Below are positions 25,936 to 35,198 of a DNA stretch of 64,000 nucleotides, piece after piece (the stretch's first letter is position 1; every line of letters begins with the position of its first letter). The stretch is from NCBI RefSeq assembly GCF_042662625.1, contig NZ_JBHSXH010000015.1, positions 682,001 to 746,000 of the forward strand. The letters are read 5' to 3'. This stretch comes from Halopelagius fulvigenes. Lineage in GTDB: Archaea > Halobacteriota > Halobacteria > Halobacteriales > Haloferacaceae. Position numbers and translations under genes: made by a program. The notes under the pieces were generated by a model. That model did no database searches. It was not told the origin of the DNA and saw nothing but the letters and a program-made list of their open reading frames with translations.

Positions 25936-26340
25936 ATGGTCGCACTCGGACTGGTGGTGGCCCGGTTCAACTCTTCGGTCACCGAGCAGATGGAACAGGC
26001 CGCGCTCGACGCGGCCGCGGAACGGGACGCGGACGTCGTCGAAGTCGTCCGCGTCCCCGGCGCGTACGACTCGCCGTTGGCCGCCGACAGACTCGCGCGG
26101 CGGACGGACGTCGAAGCCGTCGCCGTCGTCGGCGCGATAGTCACGGGCGACACGGACCACGACAGGGTCATCGCCGACGCGGCGGCGCAGGGACTCACCG
26201 ACGTGAGCGTCGAACGGGACAAGCCGGTCACGTTCGGCGTCTCCGGCCCGGGACAGAGCGGTGCCGAGGCCAGAGAGCGCGTCGGGAAAGGTGCGGAAGC
26301 GGTAAACGCCGCGGTCGATATGGTGGAGGTGTTAGCATGA
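25936..26340 (+). CDS. ribH: 6,7-dimethyl-8-ribityllumazine synthase
   Basis: 134 residues from ATG 25936 (TTTTATC at 25907-25913 gives a leaderless start; the longer frame to 25795 is not used). Penultimate step of riboflavin synthesis. Characteristic features: VVARFNSSVTEQM near the N-terminus, VPGAYDSPLAA and GAIVTGDTDHD with catalytic-type His75. Overlaps the aminotransferase start by 4 bases (ATGA). The window also holds ribL, another flavin gene, about 33 kb away. Confidence 0.93.
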   Translation: MVALGLVVARFNSSVTEQMEQAALDAAAERDADVVEVVRVPGAYDSPLAADRLARRTDVEAVAVVGAIVTGDTDHDRVIADAAAQGLTDVSVERDKPVTFGVSGPGQSGAEARERVGKGAEAVNAAVDMVEVLA

Positions 26341-27488
26341 GCGACTTCGACTTCGCCGACCGCGTAGAACGCGTCGAACCGAGCGCCACGCTCGCGATAA
26401 GCAACCTCGCCAGCGAACTGGAGGCCGACGGCGTGGACGTCGTCGACCTCTCGGTCGGCGAACCCGACTTCCCCACGCCGCAGAACGTCGTCGAAGCCGG
26501 ACAGGACGCGATGGGGTCCGGACACACGGGCTACACCTCCTCGAACGGCGTGCCCGAACTCCGCGAGGCCATCGCGGAGAAACTCCGCGGCGACGGCATC
26601 GACTGCACGTCGGACAACGTCATCGTCACGCCCGGCGGCAAGCAAGCCCTGTTCGAGACGTTCCAGTCGCTCATCGACGACGGCGACGAAGTCGTCCTCT
26701 TAGACCCCGCGTGGGTGTCCTACGAGGCGATGGCCAAACTCGCCGGCGGGTCGCTCAACCGCGTGGACCTCGCGCCGTACGACTTCCAACTGGAACCCGC
26801 CCTCGACGACCTGAGCGACGCCGTCTCCGACGAGACGGAACTGCTCGTCGTCAACTCGCCGTCGAACCCGACGGGTGCCGTCTACTCCGACGCCGCCCTC
26901 GAAGGCGTCCGCGACCTGGCGGTCGAACACGACATCACCGTCATCTCCGACGAGATCTACGAGCGGATAACGTACGGCGTCGAACCGACGAGTCTCGCCT
27001 CCCTGGAGGGGATGGGCGACCGGACGGTCACCATCAACGGCTTCTCGAAGGCGTACTCGATGACCGGGTGGCGTCTCGGCTACCTCTGCGCCCCCGAGGA
27101 ACTCGTCTCGCAGGCGGCGAAACTCCACTCGCACTCGGTGTCGTGTGCGGTCAACTTCGTCCAACACGCCGGTATCGAAGCGCTGGCGAACACGGACGAA
27201 GCGGTCACCGAGATGCGCGACGCCTTCCGCGAACGCCGCGACATGCTTGTCGACCTCTTCGCGGACCACGACGTGGACGTGCCCGTCGGCGACGGCGCGT
27301 TCTACATGATGATTCCCGTGGACGACGACGACCAAGCGTGGTGCGAGGGCGCGATAGAGGACGCCCACGTCGCCACCGTCCCCGGAAGCGCGTTCGGGTC
27401 TCCCGGCTACGCCCGCATCTCCTACGCGGCCAGCGAGGAACGCCTCCGCGAGGCCGTGGACCGACTCGCCGAACACGACTACATCTAA
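26337..27488 (+). CDS. Class I/II PLP aminotransferase (aspartate aminotransferase-like)
   Basis: 383 residues. PLP lysine is Lys238 in NGFSKAYSMTGWRLGY; the NSPSNPTGAVYSD motif (Asn173-Gly180) and SDEIYE (Asp205, Tyr208) bind the cofactor. DLSVGEPDFPTP near the N-terminus and YARISYAASEERL near the C-terminus match the aspartate/aromatic subgroup. Transcriptionally and translationally coupled to ribH. The amino donor cannot be fixed from sequence; aspartate is the usual annotation. Confidence 0.9.
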   Translation: MSDFDFADRVERVEPSATLAISNLASELEADGVDVVDLSVGEPDFPTPQNVVEAGQDAMGSGHTGYTSSNGVPELREAIAEKLRGDGIDCTSDNVIVTPGGKQALFETFQSLIDDGDEVVLLDPAWVSYEAMAKLAGGSLNRVDLAPYDFQLEPALDDLSDAVSDETELLVVNSPSNPTGAVYSDAALEGVRDLAVEHDITVISDEIYERITYGVEPTSLASLEGMGDRTVTINGFSKAYSMTGWRLGYLCAPEELVSQAAKLHSHSVSCAVNFVQHAGIEALANTDEAVTEMRDAFRERRDMLVDLFADHDVDVPVGDGAFYMMIPVDDDDQAWCEGAIEDAHVATVPGSAFGSPGYARISYAASEERLREAVDRLAEHDYI

Positions 27489-27509
27489 CCCGCGCGCGCC
27501 GCGACCCCC

Positions 27510-27555
27510 GTCTCTCCTCGCTTTTCGACTCGGTCTCTCCTCGCTTTTCGACTCG
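27510..27555 (+). repeat. Perfect tandem duplication of 23 bp
   Basis: The 23-base unit starting GTCTCTCCTCGCTTTT occurs at 27510-27532 and again, with no change and no gap, at 27533-27555. Each unit has a CTTTT run. It lies in the short space between the aminotransferase and the alcohol dehydrogenase genes and may act as a duplicated T-rich transcript end. Confidence 0.8.
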
Positions 27556-27617
27556 CGCCGTCTCGGCGGGCGCGTTCGACCCTCGAAATTATGCCGGGTG
27601 ACACCGATTAGCGCGGT

Positions 27618-28679
27618 ATGATGCGCGCAGCAGTGTTCACCGGCCACGGAGAACCGCTCGAAATCAGGGAGATAGCCGAACCGGAACCGGACGCGACGGG
27701 GGTCGTGGTCGAGACGGACGTCTGCGGCATCTGCCGAAGCGACTGGCACGCGTGGCAGGGCGACCCGGTCTGGCAGGCGCGGGGGTTCGACGAGGGGCAC
27801 GTGTTCGGCCACGAACCCGCCGGCGTCGTCGTGGACGTCGGCGATGAGGTCGAACACGTTCGGGAGGGCGACCGGGTCACCGTCCCGTTCAACCTCGCCG
27901 ACGGGAGTTGCCCCTCCTGTCGGAACGCGCACTCGAACCGCTGCGACAACCGGATTCCGCTCGGACTCGCCCCCGAGTCGAAGGGGGCCTTCGCCGAGCG
28001 ATTTCACGTCCCGTGGGCCGACTTCAACGTCGTCCCCCTGCCGGACGGCGTCTCGCAGGTGGAGATGGCCGGGATGGGCTGTCGGTTCATGACCTCGTTC
28101 CACGGACTCGTCCACCGGGCCGACGTCACCGCCGGCGACTGGGTGGCGGTCCACGGGTGCGGCGGCGTCGGCCTGTCGGCCGTCCACATCGCAGACGCCC
28201 TCGGCGCGAACGTCGTCGCCGTCGACCTCTTCGACGAGAAACTGTCGTTCGCCGCGGAGTTGGGTGCCGTCGAGACGGTCAACGCGGAGGAGGTGGCGGA
28301 CGTGCCGAAGGCGGTGGCCGCGATAACGGACGGGGGTGCCGACGTCTCCGTGGACGCCCTCGGCATCGCCGAGACGTGCCGCAACTCGGTACACAGCCTC
28401 CGGAAGGGCGGTCAACACGTCCAAATCGGCCTGACCTCCAGCGAGGAGGGCGGGGAGGTGTCGCTCCCGACTGACCTGATGGTCCTCAAGGAGATCGAGT
28501 TCGTCGGGGCCGTCGGCATGCCGCGACCCCGCTACGACGAGATTTTCCGGATGATAGCGCACGGGAAACTCGACCCCGAGGCGATAGTCTCCGAGACGGT
28601 ACCGCTCGAACGGGTCCCCGAGAAACTCGACGCGATGACGGAGTTCGACACGACGGGCATCCCCGTGGTGGAGTTCTGA
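27618..28679 (+). CDS. Zinc-dependent medium-chain alcohol dehydrogenase
   Basis: 353 residues. Catalytic zinc ligands Cys36 and His65-Glu66 (CGICRSDWHAW, GHEPAGVV) and a Rossmann motif GCGGVGLSAVHIA are clear. The structural zinc loop reads CPSCRNAHSNRC, which has three of the usual four cysteines (the third is Ala), so the structural zinc may be weak or absent. AAATTATG at 27586-27593 is the likely TATA box for a leaderless ATG 27618. Substrate unknown. Confidence 0.88.
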   Translation: MMRAAVFTGHGEPLEIREIAEPEPDATGVVVETDVCGICRSDWHAWQGDPVWQARGFDEGHVFGHEPAGVVVDVGDEVEHVREGDRVTVPFNLADGSCPSCRNAHSNRCDNRIPLGLAPESKGAFAERFHVPWADFNVVPLPDGVSQVEMAGMGCRFMTSFHGLVHRADVTAGDWVAVHGCGGVGLSAVHIADALGANVVAVDLFDEKLSFAAELGAVETVNAEEVADVPKAVAAITDGGADVSVDALGIAETCRNSVHSLRKGGQHVQIGLTSSEEGGEVSLPTDLMVLKEIEFVGAVGMPRPRYDEIFRMIAHGKLDPEAIVSETVPLERVPEKLDAMTEFDTTGIPVVEF

Positions 28680-28726
28680 GGGCGAGTGGGGTCGGGCGGG
28701 GGTCCGGACGCGTCGCGGCGTCGAGG

Positions 28727-29875
28727 TTACTTCCGCAACGCCTCGACGGGCGTCTCGTTGGCCGCCTTCCACGCGGGGTACAGTCCGCTGAGGACGCTCG
28801 TCACGAGGGCGAACAGCATCGCGAGCGCGATGTAGAGGAGGTTCGCCGGGTCGAAGGTGAGCCACGGGTCCGAGATGACGACGGTGTTGAGGACGAGCCC
28901 TGCCCCGACGGAGAGGATCGCCCCGAGGATGCCGCCGACGACGCCGAGCAGGCCCGCCTCGGCGAGAATCATGCGGACCACGTCGAGCTTCTGGACGCCA
29001 ACGGCGCGGAGGACGCCGATCTCCTGTCGCCGTTCGACGGTGCTCATGAGCATGACGTTGAGGATGCTCACGCCCGCGACGACCAGGGAGATGGAGCCGA
29101 TGCCGATGAGGAAGGCGTTGAGGATGCCGAAGAACTGGTTGATGCCCTCGGTGATGCTCCGCAACTCGAAGACCGTGACCTTCTCCTCGCGTTCGTTCAG
29201 CGTCTCGCGGACGGCGGTGGCCGTCTCGTTGGCGGCGGCCCCCGAGGGGGACTTGATGACCACCTGCGAGTAGCCGGACTCGTTGAAGTCCTCCGCGGGG
29301 ATGATCACGGCGTTGTTCGGGCTCATCAGCGAGATGCTGTTCTGCTCTTCGAGGACGGCGGCGACGCGGTACGTCCGGTTGTCCACGGTGATGCTGTTCC
29401 CGGCTTCGAGGCCGAACCGGTCGGCGAGCGACGACCCGACGAGCGCGCCCTGCCTGAGTCGGTCGGGGACGCGGCCGTCGGACGCCGCGTACAGCGCCCC
29501 CGGGTTTGAGACGCCGTAGGTCGTCACTATCGACTGCTCCCGCCCGCGGACGACCGTACTGCTCCGCTGTCGGACGGGGACCACCGCCGACTCGCTGTCG
29601 GCGACGCGACGTATCTCGGTCACGTCGCGGTCGGAGAGCGTCTCGTACCCCTCCGCGGCGTTCGGCGAGACGGATATCTCGTTGCCGATGTCGCCGAGTT
29701 GCTCGGTCGCCCCGGCGCGGAGCGTCGTGCCGAACATGCCGAGCGACGCGATGGCGACGACGCCGATGATGATGCCCAACGCCGCCAGCGCCGAGCGGAG
29801 TCGGTTCCGAGAGAGGTTGCGCCGGGCCATCAACAGCGACGGGAACCGCCGGTAGAGGCCGTCGAGCCGGCTCAT
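28727..29875 (-). CDS. MacB/FtsX-type ABC transporter permease
   Basis: 382 residues from ATG 29875. One N-terminal membrane helix (LGIIIGVVAIASLGMFG), a 200-residue extracytoplasmic domain, then three C-terminal helices with the FtsX signature (VERRQEIGVLRAVGVQK between helices). This fold couples ATP hydrolysis to mechanical work outside the membrane rather than to classic import. Overlaps the ATPase gene by 4 bases; part of a three-gene set. Confidence 0.9.
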   Translation of the reverse strand: MSRLDGLYRRFPSLLMARRNLSRNRLRSALAALGIIIGVVAIASLGMFGTTLRAGATEQLGDIGNEISVSPNAAEGYETLSDRDVTEIRRVADSESAVVPVRQRSSTVVRGREQSIVTTYGVSNPGALYAASDGRVPDRLRQGALVGSSLADRFGLEAGNSITVDNRTYRVAAVLEEQNSISLMSPNNAVIIPAEDFNESGYSQVVIKSPSGAAANETATAVRETLNEREEKVTVFELRSITEGINQFFGILNAFLIGIGSISLVVAGVSILNVMLMSTVERRQEIGVLRAVGVQKLDVVRMILAEAGLLGVVGGILGAILSVGAGLVLNTVVISDPWLTFDPANLLYIALAMLFALVTSVLSGLYPAWKAANETPVEALRK

Positions 29876-30561
29876 GTGGCGAACTCCTCCGTCGCCTCCT
29901 CGGTGAGGCGCCCGTCCACGAGGTTCACCACGCGATCGGCGTACTGCCGCAGTTGGTCGTCGTGCGTGACGGCGATGATGGCGACGTCCTCCTCGACTTT
30001 GAGCTCCGTGAACAGTTCGAGGACGTCCCGCCCCGTCTCCCGGTCTAAGTTCCCCGTCGGTTCGTCCGCGAGGAGGATGCGCGGCGAGTTGATGAGCGCT
30101 CGGGCGACTGCGACGCGTTGCTTCTGCCCGCCCGAGAGTTGGTCGGGCCGGTGGTGGAGCCGTTCCCCGAGGCCCACCCGGTCGAGCAACTGCGTCGCTC
30201 GCTCTCTCGCCGTCGGGTCGTCGCCGAACAGCGTCGGTATCTCGACGTTCTCGACGGCGGACAGCGTCGGAATCAGGTGGAAGTTCTGGAAGATGAAGCC
30301 GATGGAGCGCTTTCGCTCCCGCGTCATCTCCTCGTCCGAGAGGTCGGTCACGTCGCGCCCGTCGAGGCTGACGACGCCCTCGGAGGGCACGTCGAGGAGT
30401 CCGAGGACGTTGAGCATCGTGGACTTCCCGCTCCCGGACGGTCCCATGACCGCGACGAACTCCCCGGGTTCGGCGGCGAAATCGATCTGTTTCAGCGCTT
30501 CGACGGTCTCGGAACCGCTTTCGTAGCGCTTCCACACGTCTGCGAGTTCGATTATCGGCAT
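29872..30561 (-). CDS. MacB/LolD-type ABC transporter ATPase
   Basis: 229 residues from ATG 30561. Walker A GPSGSGKST, Q-loop FQNFHLIPTLSA, signature LSGGQKQRVAVARAL and Walker B ILLADEPTGNLD are intact; the H-loop is in VTHD. The short form is right because the upstream part of the frame overlaps the next gene. Forms the motor of the FtsX-type permease. Confidence 0.94.
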   Translation of the reverse strand: MPIIELADVWKRYESGSETVEALKQIDFAAEPGEFVAVMGPSGSGKSTMLNVLGLLDVPSEGVVSLDGRDVTDLSDEEMTRERKRSIGFIFQNFHLIPTLSAVENVEIPTLFGDDPTARERATQLLDRVGLGERLHHRPDQLSGGQKQRVAVARALINSPRILLADEPTGNLDRETGRDVLELFTELKVEEDVAIIAVTHDDQLRQYADRVVNLVDGRLTEEATEEFAT

Positions 30562-30565
30562 CGGA

Positions 30566-32008
30566 TTACCGCCGTCTGTACGCGTACGCTCCCACGCCGA
30601 CGACGAGGAGGAGGGCGACGACGCCGCCGACGAGGAGGGCCGTCCCCGGCAGCGAACCGCCGCCGCCGCTCTGCGCCGGTTCGGCGGGTTGCAGGTCGCG
30701 CACGTCCACCTCGGTGCGCCTCGTCTTCCGTTCGCCGTTCGAGAGGTACGACACCTCAAGCGGCACGGAGGAGGCGTTCTCGTCCACCTCCGCGTACACG
30801 TCGAACGAGACGAAGTCGCTGGACGGTATCGACCCGACGAAGTACTCCCTGGGGCGGGCGGGCGTGACGTTCTCCGTCGGCAGGACGCGGACCACGACGC
30901 TATCGACCTGCGAGAGGCCGACGTTGCTCGTGCTCCCGGAGATGTGGAGTCGCCCGCCTTCCATCTCGTAATCGACGCCCGTCAGTTCCACCGCGCCGGG
31001 GTTGGCCGTGTAGTCGAGCGTCGTCGTCGCCTCGCCCTCTCGCCCGCCCGTCTCGTATCTGAGGCGCACGTCGAGGGGGCCGCCGGAGACGCCCGAGACG
31101 TTCACCTGCGTCGTCGCGGACGCGTCGGAACCTATCGCGCCCACCGGTCGCCGGAAGACGACGGTCCCGTTTCTGACGCCCTCGACCACGGCGTCTTCGA
31201 GGGGGGCGTTCCCGAGGTTCGAGACGTCGGCGACTATCGGCGGCGACGCCCCGGACGCGGCGACGCTGGCATCGACGCGGACGTCCTCGCGGAGGGGGTC
31301 GGACCGCAGCGTCGTCGTGTCGGCGACGACGCGCGTGTTCCCGCCCCGCGTCGTGTACTGGAGTCGCGCTTCGAGTTGCGACCGTCGCGCCGACGGCGTG
31401 ACGGAGACGTTGAAGGTGCGGGACTCGCCCGCGGCGAGTGTCGGCAGGACGCGCGTCGAACTCTTCACGTCGGCGTCGGTTCCCGACACCGACAGGCGGA
31501 GGTTCCGAACGGGGGCGTCCTCGCCGTTGGCCGCGGTCACCTCGATCCTGTTCTCCGCGCCGACCACGCCGTCGTCGGCGTCGATGCTGACCTGCGGTCC
31601 GCCCTGTCTGACGGTGACGACGACGGGGTACTGCAGGCGGACGAACTCGCCGTCGCTCCGACCGACGACGAACACGCGGAGTTCGCGCGTTCCGGGGTCG
31701 TCGAACGACGCGGTGAGGGGGACCTTCATCTCGGCTCCGGGCGGTATCGTCCCGAGGTTCTCCACTCGGGTGACGTCTCTCGTCCCGCCGCGGGTGCGGA
31801 CGTAGACGTCCGTAATCTCGAACGACGAACCGCTCTGGTCGGCGTTCCTCACAGTCGTCGAGATCGTGAACCGCTCGCCGGGGGCGGGTTGGTCGGGCGA
31901 CACTGTGACGTTCGAGACGAAGGCGGTCGCCGGTGCGCCGTCTACCGCGCCGACGCCCGCCAACGCGGACGCGACGACTACCGCCGTCAGGAGGAGGGCT
32001 CGCTTCAT
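30566..32008 (-). CDS. Exported, membrane-anchored COG1361-type protein of the ABC operon
   Basis: 480 residues. A signal-peptide-like N-terminus (KRALLLTAVVVASALAGVGAVDGAPA) is followed by three to four repeated beta-sandwich/CARDB-like domains (FTISTTVRNAD, ISGSTSNVGLSQVDSVVV) rich in Thr, Ser and Asp, and a C-terminal helix GTALLVGGVVALLLVVGVGAYAY with a basic YRRR end. It is first in the operon, four bases before the ATPase. In Gram-negative MacAB the partner is a periplasmic MacA; here an anchored surface protein may take that part. N-x-S/T sites are present (e.g. NVTVS, NVSVT), so glycosylation is possible. Confidence 0.8.
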   Translation of the reverse strand: MKRALLLTAVVVASALAGVGAVDGAPATAFVSNVTVSPDQPAPGERFTISTTVRNADQSGSSFEITDVYVRTRGGTRDVTRVENLGTIPPGAEMKVPLTASFDDPGTRELRVFVVGRSDGEFVRLQYPVVVTVRQGGPQVSIDADDGVVGAENRIEVTAANGEDAPVRNLRLSVSGTDADVKSSTRVLPTLAAGESRTFNVSVTPSARRSQLEARLQYTTRGGNTRVVADTTTLRSDPLREDVRVDASVAASGASPPIVADVSNLGNAPLEDAVVEGVRNGTVVFRRPVGAIGSDASATTQVNVSGVSGGPLDVRLRYETGGREGEATTTLDYTANPGAVELTGVDYEMEGGRLHISGSTSNVGLSQVDSVVVRVLPTENVTPARPREYFVGSIPSSDFVSFDVYAEVDENASSVPLEVSYLSNGERKTRRTEVDVRDLQPAEPAQSGGGGSLPGTALLVGGVVALLLVVGVGAYAYRRR

Positions 32009-32122
32009 GTAACCTGAGTAATGACTTCGCGCGACGTCTCAAAAGAGTACCGCTGGTATCCGCGGGCGGTGGCCGCGCGCGCCGGTCAAGGCGGGCGTTC
32101 CCGTCCAGTGCATCCGCGCGAG

Positions 32123-32129
32123 TTTTTAT
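32123..32129 (+). promoter_or_regulatory. TATA-like box fixing the helicase start
   Basis: TTTTTAT is 26-32 bases before ATG 32155. The in-frame ATG at 32128 overlaps the box, so it is not the start. Confidence 0.5.
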
Positions 32130-32154
32130 GGTAACACGGGACCAGACACGGACA

Positions 32155-34068
32155 ATGCACGTCCGGGACCTCCCCCTGCCGGACCGGATACGGGCCCACT
32201 ACGAGTCGAAGGGTATCGAGCAACTCTACCCGCCGCAGGCCGCCGCGGTGGAGGCGGGCGTCGCCGACGGCGACCGGTTGGTCGCCGCCATCCCCACCGC
32301 CTCCGGGAAGACGTTCATCGCCGAACTGGCGATGCTCACCGCCGACGGGCCCGCGTTGTACATCGTCCCCCTGCGCGCCCTCGCCCGCGAGAAGTACGAG
32401 ACGTTCGCGGAACTGCCCGGCGTCAGCGTCGGCATCTCGACGGGCGACTTCGACTCGCCGGCCGAGGACTTGGGCGACAACGACATCGTCGTCGCCACCG
32501 CCGAGAAGGTGGATTCCGCCATCCGAAACGGCGCGTCGTGGGTGTCGGAGTTGGCCTGCGTCGTCGTGGACGAGGTGCACCTCCTCGGGTCGGACGGCCG
32601 CGGCCCGACGCTCGAAGTCACCCTCGCCACCCTGCAACGGCGCGCGCCCGGCGTCCAAATCGTCGCCCTCTCGGCGACGGTGGACAACCCCGAGGACATC
32701 GCCGCGTGGTTGGACGCGGAACTCGTCGAGACGACGTGGCGACCCGTCTCGCTCCGAACCGGCGTCTACGCCGAGGGCTCCGTGGAGTTCGACGACGACT
32801 CGACGCTCGACTGTTCGCCGGGCGACGTGGGTCCGAACGACGACCGAGACACCGAGGCCACCGCGGCACTCGTCGCCGACGCCGTGGAGAACGGGGGACA
32901 GAGCCTCGCGTTCGTCCGGTCGCGCCGCGAGGCCGAATCGCTGGCCGAACGCCTCGCGCGCGAGGAACTCGTCGCCCGGCCGGAGATGGCCGACGCCGTC
33001 ACCGAGCTAGACGGGACGGAGACGGGCGAGAGACTCGCCGACTGCGTCCGAAACGGCGTCGCCTTCCACCACGCCGGACTCAGGACGGGCCACCGCGCCC
33101 TCGTGGAGTCGGCGTTCCGCGACCGGAAACTGAAGGTCATCTGCGCGACGCCGACGCTGGCGGCGGGCGTCAACGTCCCCGCCCGCCGCGTCGTCGTCCG
33201 CGATCAGAAGCGCTACACCGGCGAGGAGATGGCGTGGCTCCCCGTCCTCGAAGTCCACCAGATGTGCGGCCGGGCGGGCCGCCCGCACCTCGACCCCTAC
33301 GGCGAGGCGGTCCTCGTCGGCGACGACCGATTCCGCGAGGAACTGTGGGAACGGTACGTCGAGGCGGGGCCGGAGGCGGTGGAGTCGAAACTCGCCGCCC
33401 GCGACGCCCTCCGGACGCACGTCCTCTCCGTCGTCGCCTCCGGGTTCGCCGACTCGAAATCCGGCGTGTTGGACCTGTTGGACGCGTCGTTCTTCGCGCA
33501 CCAGTCGCCGGACGTGGACCTCTCGGGACTCGTCGACGGCGTGGCCGCCGAACTCGCGGAGATGTCGATGCTGACCGTCGAGGGCGACGCCCTCGCGGCG
33601 ACGACGCTGGGCGAACAGGTGTCCCGGCAGTACGTCCGCCCGGAGACGGGCGCGCGCATCGTCTCCGGCGTCCGAACCGCCGAGGGGATGGCCGACGAGA
33701 ACGTGACGGCGCTGACGGCCCTCGAAATCGTCTGCGACACCCCGGACATGTACGGCACCTACCTCGGCAACAGGGAACGGGCGGCGATGTACCGCTTCGC
33801 CACCCGCCACGCCGCGGAGTTCACCACCGACATGAACGGCACGGAGAACTTCGAGGAGTGGCTGAGCGCGGTCAAACTCGCGCGCATCCTCCGCGAGTGG
33901 GCCGACGGCGAGTCCGTCGAGACCATCGTGGAGAACTACCGCATCGGACCCGGCGACTTGGAGTCCCGAATCGAACGCGCCGAGTGGCTTCTCGGGGCCG
34001 CGGACGCCGTCGCGGGCGTCGTGGACGCCGACCCGAGCGTGTTCCGCGACGTCCGGTCGCGCCTCTGA
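32155..34068 (+). CDS. Hel308-like superfamily 2 DNA helicase, apparently short
   Basis: 637 residues. A Q-motif-like YPPQ (residues 25-28) precedes Walker A IPTASGKTF (Lys52), motif II is DEVH (139-142), motif III LSAT and motif VI HQMCGRAGRP. The ratchet domain is represented by YRIGPGDLESRIERAEWLLGAADAV near the C-terminus. Typical Hel308 proteins are about 700-800 residues and end in a helix-loop-helix domain with an RxR motif; here the protein ends about 20 residues after the ratchet domain, so that last domain seems missing. Hel308 unwinds stalled replication forks and suppresses recombination. This could be the shorter of two paralogues known in haloarchaea. Confidence 0.83.
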   Translation: MHVRDLPLPDRIRAHYESKGIEQLYPPQAAAVEAGVADGDRLVAAIPTASGKTFIAELAMLTADGPALYIVPLRALAREKYETFAELPGVSVGISTGDFDSPAEDLGDNDIVVATAEKVDSAIRNGASWVSELACVVVDEVHLLGSDGRGPTLEVTLATLQRRAPGVQIVALSATVDNPEDIAAWLDAELVETTWRPVSLRTGVYAEGSVEFDDDSTLDCSPGDVGPNDDRDTEATAALVADAVENGGQSLAFVRSRREAESLAERLAREELVARPEMADAVTELDGTETGERLADCVRNGVAFHHAGLRTGHRALVESAFRDRKLKVICATPTLAAGVNVPARRVVVRDQKRYTGEEMAWLPVLEVHQMCGRAGRPHLDPYGEAVLVGDDRFREELWERYVEAGPEAVESKLAARDALRTHVLSVVASGFADSKSGVLDLLDASFFAHQSPDVDLSGLVDGVAAELAEMSMLTVEGDALAATTLGEQVSRQYVRPETGARIVSGVRTAEGMADENVTALTALEIVCDTPDMYGTYLGNRERAAMYRFATRHAAEFTTDMNGTENFEEWLSAVKLARILREWADGESVETIVENYRIGPGDLESRIERAEWLLGAADAVAGVVDADPSVFRDVRSRL

Positions 34069-34212
34069 CCGCCCTCCTCCCGCGTCTCGCCCGTGCGCCG
34101 TGCGAGACGATACCGTGCCATATCCGACGAGAGCGTTTCTAACGCCGTGAGAATCGCCTGTCGTATATATGCCGTCTCCGCGCGTTACTACGGTTGTAAG
34201 AGGTACATTACG

Positions 34213-34779
34213 ATGGCAACTTCAACCAACACCCAACTCAGCAACACCTTCGAGAGCACCCTCGGCGGCATGACTGTCCGGGGGCGCGCCCACTCGCTCA
34301 GCGCGTGGTTCGTCCTCGCACTCCGTCTCATGATGGGCGTGGCGTTCACGTGGGCCGGCGCGACGAAGATTATCGAGGGGTTCAGCTCGCAGGGCTACCT
34401 GGTCGGCGCGACCGTGGGCAACGGAAGCCCCGCGGCGGACCTGTTCGTCGCGATGGGCAACACGCCGTGGTTCGTCGCCTTCCTCGACGTCGCCGTCCCG
34501 TGGGGTGAACTGTTCATCGGTCTCGGACTGATCGTCGGTCTCCTCACCCGCCTCGCGGCGTTCTGGGGTGCGTTCATGATGTTCATGTTCTACCTCGGAA
34601 ACTGGGACATCGCCCACGGCGTCATCAACGGCGACTTCGCCTACATGCTCGTGTTCCTCGCCGTCGCGGCGTTCGGCGCCGGCCGCATCCTCGGCCTCGA
34701 CGCCATCGTCGAGAACTACGACGTCGGCGGACAGACCCTCGTGGAGAAGTACCCCGCCCTCGACTACATCCTCGGCTGA
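34213..34779 (+). CDS. DoxX-family membrane protein
   Basis: 188 residues, four membrane helices, DoxX/DoxD type: ALRLMMGVAFTWAGATKI near helix 1, VPWGELFIGLGLIVGLLTRLAA, and FWGAFMMFMFYLGNWD. This family is tied to quinone or thiosulfate/thioredoxin-linked redox systems in other archaea, but the reaction here is unknown. TATATAT at 34164-34170 and a GAGGT motif just before ATG 34213 suggest a short leader of about 20 bases with a ribosome-binding site. A poorly supported longer frame begins at 34093. Confidence 0.85.
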   Translation: MATSTNTQLSNTFESTLGGMTVRGRAHSLSAWFVLALRLMMGVAFTWAGATKIIEGFSSQGYLVGATVGNGSPAADLFVAMGNTPWFVAFLDVAVPWGELFIGLGLIVGLLTRLAAFWGAFMMFMFYLGNWDIAHGVINGDFAYMLVFLAVAAFGAGRILGLDAIVENYDVGGQTLVEKYPALDYILG

Positions 34780-34891
34780 GATGGCCGACGGACGTAGCGA
34801 CCCTTCTTCCGAATTCGGTACGAAAATCATACGGGCGACATTTTGACGCGCGATTTGGAGCATCTGAGCGACGCGTACGGCCCCGAGCGAA

Positions 34892-35119
34892 TCAGAACGC
34901 CAAGCCCAGAATCCCGAGCAGAACGAAGAGCGCTCCGGAGACGCGGTAAAACGCTATCGCGTACCCGCCGAGCGATATCGGTTCGTCGGTCATCGGAGCG
35001 TACCAGATTTGCAGACTCCGCTCGGGCCAGAGCAGGCAGAGAGCGCCGAGAGCCAAGAGGAGGAGGGAGGTGAGGTTCCCGACGCCTCGGAAGAACGCGC
35101 GTACGCCGATCGGTATCAC
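34892..35119 (-). CDS. Two-helix small membrane protein
   Basis: 75 residues with GTG start. Two membrane helices (LTSLLLLALGALCLLWP; AIAFYRVSGALFVLLGILGLAF) with a loop rich in Pro and Trp between them. The RVSG...LGI pattern in helix 2 is like that of the small membrane family annotated DUF6199. No catalytic residue. Function unknown. Confidence 0.65.
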   Translation of the reverse strand: MIPIGVRAFFRGVGNLTSLLLLALGALCLLWPERSLQIWYAPMTDEPISLGGYAIAFYRVSGALFVLLGILGLAF

Positions 35120-35198
35120 GAACGGCGTTCGTTTTCCGGCGGTAATGTTGCTTTCCGAACACGCGTTCGGCGCTGTCCGACGCCGTTCGGTTCGCCCC

